Positions 59,967 through 64,000 of a stretch of 64,000 nt of DNA are shown here, piece by piece. Position numbers and translations under genes: made by a program. The notes beneath the pieces are model-generated. The model searched no databases and had not been told where the DNA came from. It worked only from the letters and a program-made list of their open reading frames with translations. Origin of the DNA: Parafannyhessea umbonata (GTDB lineage Bacteria; Actinomycetota; Coriobacteriia; Coriobacteriales; Atopobiaceae); assembly GCF_900111255.1 (NCBI RefSeq), contig NZ_FOGP01000006.1, forward strand, positions 1 to 64,000, given 5' to 3'. Each line of letters begins with the position of its first letter. Positions within the stretch are counted from its first letter, which is position 1.

Positions 59967-61037
59967 CTAGCCCCAGATGCTGGGCCAGAGCCCGAAGGGA
60001 CCAGCGCCCAGGATGCCCAGGACGAGCACCAGGGCAATGCCCTTCATGGGAGTGAAGTTCTTCTTGGAGAACAGGTAGTACAGGAGCATGACGATCGCCA
60101 TTGGGACGAGCTTGGGGCAGATGCTGTCCAGGATGTTCGCGATGTCAATGGTGACCGGGGTCTCGGTGTACTCCATGTACGTGACCTCGCTCATGCCGTT
60201 GCCGAGGTCGGTCGCGCCCGCGGTGACGGGGTTGCCGTCGGCATCGGTGGTGGTGAGGTAGTTGCCATCAGCGTCGGTCATGCCCGAGAGCGTGACGCCC
60301 TCGTCGTTGGAGCTGATGATGTTGAAGCTGTCGACCTGGTCGTTGCTGACCGTGGCGGTGTGCGCCACGTAGGCCTGCGTCGTGCCGTTGGGGATGACGG
60401 CGTTGATCTGGGTGCCACCCATCGTGACCGTGAGGCAGCCGACGATGAAGACGCCCATGATGGAGGCAGCGCGGGTGAAGGGCTTCATGACGCCCATCAG
60501 CGAGTCGATGGCCGAGGAGCCCATCTTGTACGCCCAGTTCATCAGGCCGAAGCGCAGGGCGAACTGGACCAGGTTGAAGATGAGCAGGAACAGAATCGGG
60601 CCGAACGCGTTGCCCTGGATGGCCATGTTCGAGCAGATGCCCGCGGTGATGGGCACGAGCGTCATCCAGAAGAGCGCGTCGCCGATGCCACCGAGCGGTC
60701 CCATGAGCGAGACGCGGACGGCGCGGATCGTGGGGATGTCCACCTTCTTCTGCTCCATGGACAGGATGATGCCCATGGCGAAGGTCACGAGGAACGGGTG
60801 GATGTTGAAGAACTCGAGGTTGTGCTCCATCGACGTGGACAGGTCGTCCTTGTCGGTGTGGATCTTCTCGAGGCCCGGGAGGATGGAGTAGAGCCAGCCG
60901 GCGGCCTGCATCCTCTCGTAGTTGAACGACGCCTGCAGGAAGCAGGAGCGCCATGCCATCTTGTTCAGCGTCTTCTGATCAAGGTCAGCAGCCGGCTCAA
61001 GGTTCTTGTACGAGGTCTTCTGCTCCTTAGATGCCAT
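59967..61037 (-). CDS. mannose-family PTS EIID component with large insertion
   Basis: 356 residues; usual EIID proteins are ~270-305. LQASFNYERMQAAGWLYSILPGL, GPLGGIGDALFWMTLVPI and FALRFGLMNWAYKMG are EIID signatures. Between TQINAVIPNG (~residue 225) and TIDIANILDSICPKLVP (~305) about 75 hydrophilic residues are inserted, with two DADGN repeats. It works with EIIC as the membrane sugar channel. It overlaps the EIIC gene by 11 nt. GGAGGTGAGG precedes the ATG. Confidence 0.92.
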   Translation of the reverse strand: MASKEQKTSYKNLEPAADLDQKTLNKMAWRSCFLQASFNYERMQAAGWLYSILPGLEKIHTDKDDLSTSMEHNLEFFNIHPFLVTFAMGIILSMEQKKVDIPTIRAVRVSLMGPLGGIGDALFWMTLVPITAGICSNMAIQGNAFGPILFLLIFNLVQFALRFGLMNWAYKMGSSAIDSLMGVMKPFTRAASIMGVFIVGCLTVTMGGTQINAVIPNGTTQAYVAHTATVSNDQVDSFNIISSNDEGVTLSGMTDADGNYLTTTDADGNPVTAGATDLGNGMSEVTYMEYTETPVTIDIANILDSICPKLVPMAIVMLLYYLFSKKNFTPMKGIALVLVLGILGAGPFGLWPSIWG

Positions 61038-61827
61038 CTTCCTCACCTCCGTCAAACTCCGCAACCGCACCCTTCAGCTCCGTCTGCTGCTGGAAGTCCC
61101 AGTAAGCGATACCGAAGCCGATGAGGGCCAGGATGAGAAGTGCAGGCGTAGCGAGCACCTCGTTGGTGGAGACGATCAGAGCCAAGCCGAATCCCAGGAA
61201 GTAGAAGCCCCACATGTCGCGGTTCATCATGAACTTGAGCAGGATGGCGAAGCCGACGAAGCGCATCATGCCACCGGCAGCAGAGAGGCCCGCGGACAGC
61301 CAGGTGGGGATTGCGTCGACGACGGACTGGCCCATGGTTGCGCCACCGATGAAGAACAGGGTGACGACGGCGCCGAAGACCAGGCCGAGAAGAGCCATGG
61401 CGAGGTAGTTGATGCGCTCGATGCCCTTGGGGTTGGCATCGGCGGCATACTGGTCGGCCTTGCCCATGAGGGGAGACATGAGCGTGAAGATCAGCGTAAC
61501 GCCATACTGGCCAAGCAAGGAGAACGGGATTGCGGTCGCAACCGCGATGTTGGGCTCGAGCTTGAGGGAGATGGCAAGCACGCATGCCATGATGCCACCG
61601 ACGACCGCGTTGGGCGGCTGGGCACCTCCGATAGGCATGTTGCCAATGGTCATGAGCTGATAGGTACCACCCACGATAAGACCCGTCTTCAGGTCGCCGA
61701 GGATGAGACCGATTACCAGGCCCATAACGATGGGCTGGTACAGAGACTCCAAGAAGTTGAACTGGTCGATTGCCGCCACGAACGTGACGAGGAAGACCAG
61801 GGCCACCTGAATGACCGAATACTCCAT
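61027..61827 (-). CDS. mannose-family PTS EIIC component
   Basis: 266 residues, strongly hydrophobic. DQFNFLESLYQPIVMGLVIGLILGDLKTGLIVGGTYQLM (landmark) and IGGAQPPNAVVGGI are EIIC (ManY/AgaW) signatures. It forms the translocation unit with EIID. AAGGAGGAGCAAGG precedes the ATG at 61827. Confidence 0.94.
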   Translation of the reverse strand: MEYSVIQVALVFLVTFVAAIDQFNFLESLYQPIVMGLVIGLILGDLKTGLIVGGTYQLMTIGNMPIGGAQPPNAVVGGIMACVLAISLKLEPNIAVATAIPFSLLGQYGVTLIFTLMSPLMGKADQYAADANPKGIERINYLAMALLGLVFGAVVTLFFIGGATMGQSVVDAIPTWLSAGLSAAGGMMRFVGFAILLKFMMNRDMWGFYFLGFGLALIVSTNEVLATPALLILALIGFGIAYWDFQQQTELKGAVAEFDGGEEDGI

Positions 61828-61951
61828 CCTTGCTCCTCCTTTCCTTTCAGTTACAAATTTGCGCAAAGCTATCGCCAGCACCTCTCATCCCCATCTGAGA
61901 CGTGCCATTGACCACAGATAAGTTTTCAAATGAATGAGACGAACGGGAGCC

Positions 61952-62434
61952 CTACTTGAAGAGCTTGCTCACGTCCTCCTCGGGAATGCTGGGGACGCGC
62001 TGGATCTGCAGCTCGACGCCGCACTCCTGAATCTCGCGGAAGGCCGCGACGTCCTCGTCGTCGACGGCGACGGAGGTTGCGACCTGGCGCTTGCCGTCGG
62101 ACATATGCATGTTGCCGATGTTGAGCTTCTTGATGGGGACGCCGCCCTTGATCAGGCGAAGGGCGTCCTCGGGGCTCTCGACGATGATGAAGATGTGCTG
62201 ACGCGGGGCCGCCTTGTGGATGACGTCAATGGTCTTCTGGATCGTGAAGTACCTAGTCGCGACGCCCTGGGGCGCAGCCATATTCATCAGGTTCTGGCGC
62301 ATCTTGTTGCCGGCGACCTCGTCGTTGGCGACCAGCAGCAGGTTCGCGCCGATGGTGCTCGTCCACTGGGTCGCAACCTGACCGTGGATGAGGCGGTTGT
62401 CGATACGCGTAAGGAGGATGTTTGGTTCAGCCAT
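61952..62434 (-). CDS. mannose-family PTS EIIB component
   Basis: 160 residues with the phosphorylation histidine in TRIDNRLIHGQVATQW (His about residue 17), the hallmark of ManX-type EIIB. It phosphorylates the incoming sugar. The 124-nt gap to EIIC shows no gene. Confidence 0.94.
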   Translation of the reverse strand: MAEPNILLTRIDNRLIHGQVATQWTSTIGANLLLVANDEVAGNKMRQNLMNMAAPQGVATRYFTIQKTIDVIHKAAPRQHIFIIVESPEDALRLIKGGVPIKKLNIGNMHMSDGKRQVATSVAVDDEDVAAFREIQECGVELQIQRVPSIPEEDVSKLFK

Positions 62435-62565
62435 GCTCTTCTCTCCGTTTCTTTCCGCGCAACGCGCGTCACTCAATAGGACCAACTCGGCTGAGCACAC
62501 TCCGGGGGCGGACGGTCGGATTCGACGGGCCAATCCACCAGTGGCGCTCAGGGGACGGCGCCTTG

Positions 62566-62606
62566 CCCGGGCGTCGCGACAAGGGGGGATAAACGCGACG
62601 CCCGGG
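62566..62606 (-). promoter_or_regulatory. perfect 13-bp intercistronic hairpin between YajC-like gene and EIIB
   Basis: CCCGGGCGTCGCG (62566-62578) and CGCGACGCCCGGG (62594-62606) enclose a 15-nt loop. No T-run follows on the minus strand. It lies in the 187-nt gap and could set differential expression by RNA processing or stabilisation. Confidence 0.6.
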
Positions 62607-62621
62607 AAACGCCGGGAAAGG

Positions 62622-62909
62622 CTAGGACTCGATCGCCTGAATCGCGTAGCGCGACACCTCGATCACCTCGCCGGACTTGACCCGAACGTCACAGGTCTCG
62701 CGGCCGACTCTGACGAGTTCGCCAAACAGGCCGCCGGCGAACTGGACGCGCTGCCCCGACTCAAGGGTCTTGTGGAGCTTCTCGTAGTAGCCCTTCTGCT
62801 TGCGCGTCCTCATCGCGTTGAAGGCGAACAACACGACTCCCACGAGGGTCATCAGAACCAGAAGGACGATCGAAGAGGCCAGGACGGCCTCGCCCAGCGA
62901 CGCACTCAT
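62622..62909 (-). CDS. YajC-like small membrane protein of the PTS operon
   Basis: 95 residues: one N-terminal membrane helix (AVLASSIVLLVLMTLVGVVLFAF), a basic stretch (MRTRKQKGYYEKLHKTL) and a small KOW/YajC-like beta domain (ESGQRVQFAGGLFGELVRV). YajC-like genes recur in man-type PTS operons of Gram-positives for amino sugars or uronic acids; their role there is not known. Its ATG overlaps the EIIA stop (TAATG). Confidence 0.82.
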   Translation of the reverse strand: MSASLGEAVLASSIVLLVLMTLVGVVLFAFNAMRTRKQKGYYEKLHKTLESGQRVQFAGGLFGELVRVGRETCDVRVKSGEVIEVSRYAIQAIES

Positions 62910-63343
62910 TAGATACCGTCCTCTCCAGGCTCCTCGTCGGCTGCCGCGCCGGTCACAGTCAGGTGAGCGACGCCGCTGCGGCCCGACTCCTGCGCCAGCG
63001 CGGCAAGCCCCTCGGCCGTCATGCTGTCATCGCGGCTCATCAGGCCTTCGAGAAGCATCGGAAGGTTAGTGCCAGCAACGACCTGCACCTGGGGAAGCTC
63101 TCCAGTGAGCATCATGGACTGGTTAAAGGGCGTACCGCCCACCAGGTCGCAAAAGACGACGCAGGAGCCGTCGCGATCGACCATGTCCCTTACGGCATCG
63201 GAGATCTTCTTCGCGTATTCGCCCGCACCCTCCTCATGGAACGGAACGGCACGGAACTCTTCCTGAGGACCGGCAATCATCTCGAGCGCGCTGGACAGGC
63301 CCAGCGCGAAGTCGCCGTGTCCCGTAACGATACAACCAACCAT
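62909..63343 (-). CDS. mannose-family PTS EIIA component
   Basis: 144 residues with the phospho-histidine in VTGHGDFALGLSSALEMI (His about residue 9) and DLVGGTPFN (about 67), the ManX EIIA signatures. The ATG at 63343 follows AGGAAGGG; the longer in-frame extension has no binding site. It is first in the PTS operon. Confidence 0.93.
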   Translation of the reverse strand: MVGCIVTGHGDFALGLSSALEMIAGPQEEFRAVPFHEEGAGEYAKKISDAVRDMVDRDGSCVVFCDLVGGTPFNQSMMLTGELPQVQVVAGTNLPMLLEGLMSRDDSMTAEGLAALAQESGRSGVAHLTVTGAAADEEPGEDGI

Positions 63344-63769
63344 TGCGAACCCTTCCTCGGCCCGGGGACCGTACACCCAACCTGGGCCAGACACCCCAAC
63401 CAACTGCATGTTCCTCTTCGTAGAGAAGAACAACTATCAATAACTAACTGGTTACAACCACGTGACATGACTGCACCATACAGCTCCTACAAACCATCGG
63501 TCAATGACAAATCGACAAACGACTCTCCAAATTTTTGAGCTTTTGGCCCACCATCCTAATACCAGCGTATCCGCAGGTAGATGGTATTGGCATTGAGATA
63601 CCAGTTAAGCTCGTCGTGTCAAAGGACCAACAGTGGCGCGCCGTGGTCAACATATGCGAGACGCCTTGCGGCACGCAGCATTTCTTGACAACTGGTATCA
63701 AAATCGTCTATTCACTGAAAGGCATAGGAAACAGTGTTTCGAGCTCGTCTCACGAGAGAGGACAGCCGA
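63344..63769. promoter_or_regulatory. divergent control region of PTS operon and kinase gene
   Basis: No gene is seen. Repeated elements ATACCAG (63559-63565), TGGTAT (63582-63587), ATACCAG (63598-63604) and CTGGTAT (63692-63698) resemble sites upstream of gntR and are candidate GntR operators. The middle pair forms GGTAT-N10-ATACC. Confidence 0.4.
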
Positions 63770-64000
63770 ATGGTACTCACGATCACCCTCAACACCTCCA
63801 TTGACAAGGCGTATTGCCTGACAGAGCCCATCGCAGATGGCACGGTGATGCGCGTGAAGGAGTGCATCAACGTTGCCGGCGGAAAGGGGCTCAACGCCTC
63901 GCGAGCCATTTCAACATGTGGCGAAGACGTGATTGCGACGGGCTTCTGCGGAGGAAACAACGGCCGGCTCCTCTGCGAACTTCTCGCCCAGGACGGCATC
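63770..64000 (+). CDS. PfkB-type hexose-phosphate kinase (tagatose-6-P kinase/1-phosphofructokinase), 5' part
   Basis: The first 77 residues start MVLTITLNTSIDKAYCLTEP and include the PfkB signature INVAGGKGLNASRAIST (about 34-50) and ATGFCGGNNGRLL. LacC and FruK share these features. Given AgaS nearby, which yields tagatose-6-phosphate, a tagatose-6-phosphate kinase is likely. GAGAGGA precedes the ATG. The gene continues past the window. Confidence 0.88.
   Translation, partial: MVLTITLNTSIDKAYCLTEPIADGTVMRVKECINVAGGKGLNASRAISTCGEDVIATGFCGGNNGRLLCELLAQDGI

Overview
The window is GC-rich and almost every gene lies on the minus strand. It reads as a strictly anaerobic, gut-type Gram-positive actinobacterium, most likely a coriobacterium of the Olsenella/Atopobium/Collinsella type. 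That placement is an inference from base composition, twin-arginine lipoproteins, a man-type PTS carrying a YajC-like gene, and gene content; no marker gene fixes it.

Layout. (1) 1-304: 5' part of an IS3-type transposase gene with a hairpin over its ribosome binding site. (2) 405-6005: selenium metabolism (yedF, a cysteine desulfurase, a DUF3343 protein, selD) plus a divergent pair, a double-cubane-cluster type reductase and its ATP-dependent activase. (3) 6041-12375: one tightly coupled operon modA-modB-modC-moaA-moaC-MOSC-moeA-like-mogA for molybdate uptake and molybdopterin synthesis. (4) 12655-16389: maturation genes of selenium-dependent molybdenum hydroxylases (XdhC-like, YqeB, YqeC) and one unrecognised protein. 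(5) 16481-22536: two molybdenum hydroxylases, one fused and one three-subunit. (6) 22557-31805: mocA, two ModE-HTH/nucleotidyltransferase fusions, ridA, hyuA, ygeW, ygeY, ygeX. (7) 32084-33350: an orphan ORF and an unusual array of degenerate repeats. (8) 33357-53752: xdhABC, guanine deaminase with a purine permease, a nucleoside-type BMP/ABC importer, an XdhD-like hydroxylase, a polyferredoxin, ygfK and ssnA. (9) 54521-56399: a YheO/DauR-type regulator and an M20 peptidase. (10) 56655-64000: nagA, agaS, a GntR regulator, a mannose-family PTS and the start of a PfkB-type sugar-phosphate kinase.

How it fits together. Sections 2-9 form an almost complete counterpart of the E. coli xdh-yge-yqe-ygf-ssnA-guaD region, linked in gut anaerobes to purine and urate breakdown. 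Purines enter through the permease and ABC importer, are deaminated and hydroxylated by Mo/Se enzymes, and the rings are probably reduced (YgfK, ferredoxin) and opened (HyuA, SsnA). The resulting carbamoylated diaminopropionate would be processed by YgeW/YgeY and cleaved by YgeX to pyruvate and ammonia, with RidA removing the reactive enamine. The Mo and Se supply genes are placed alongside the enzymes that need them. A 19-bp palindrome close to GCCWAAC-N5-GTTWGGC recurs in front of several of these operons and suggests one shared regulator. Section 10 is a separate amino-sugar (GalNAc/galactosamine-like) utilisation locus.

No rRNA, tRNA or CRISPR array was recognised.
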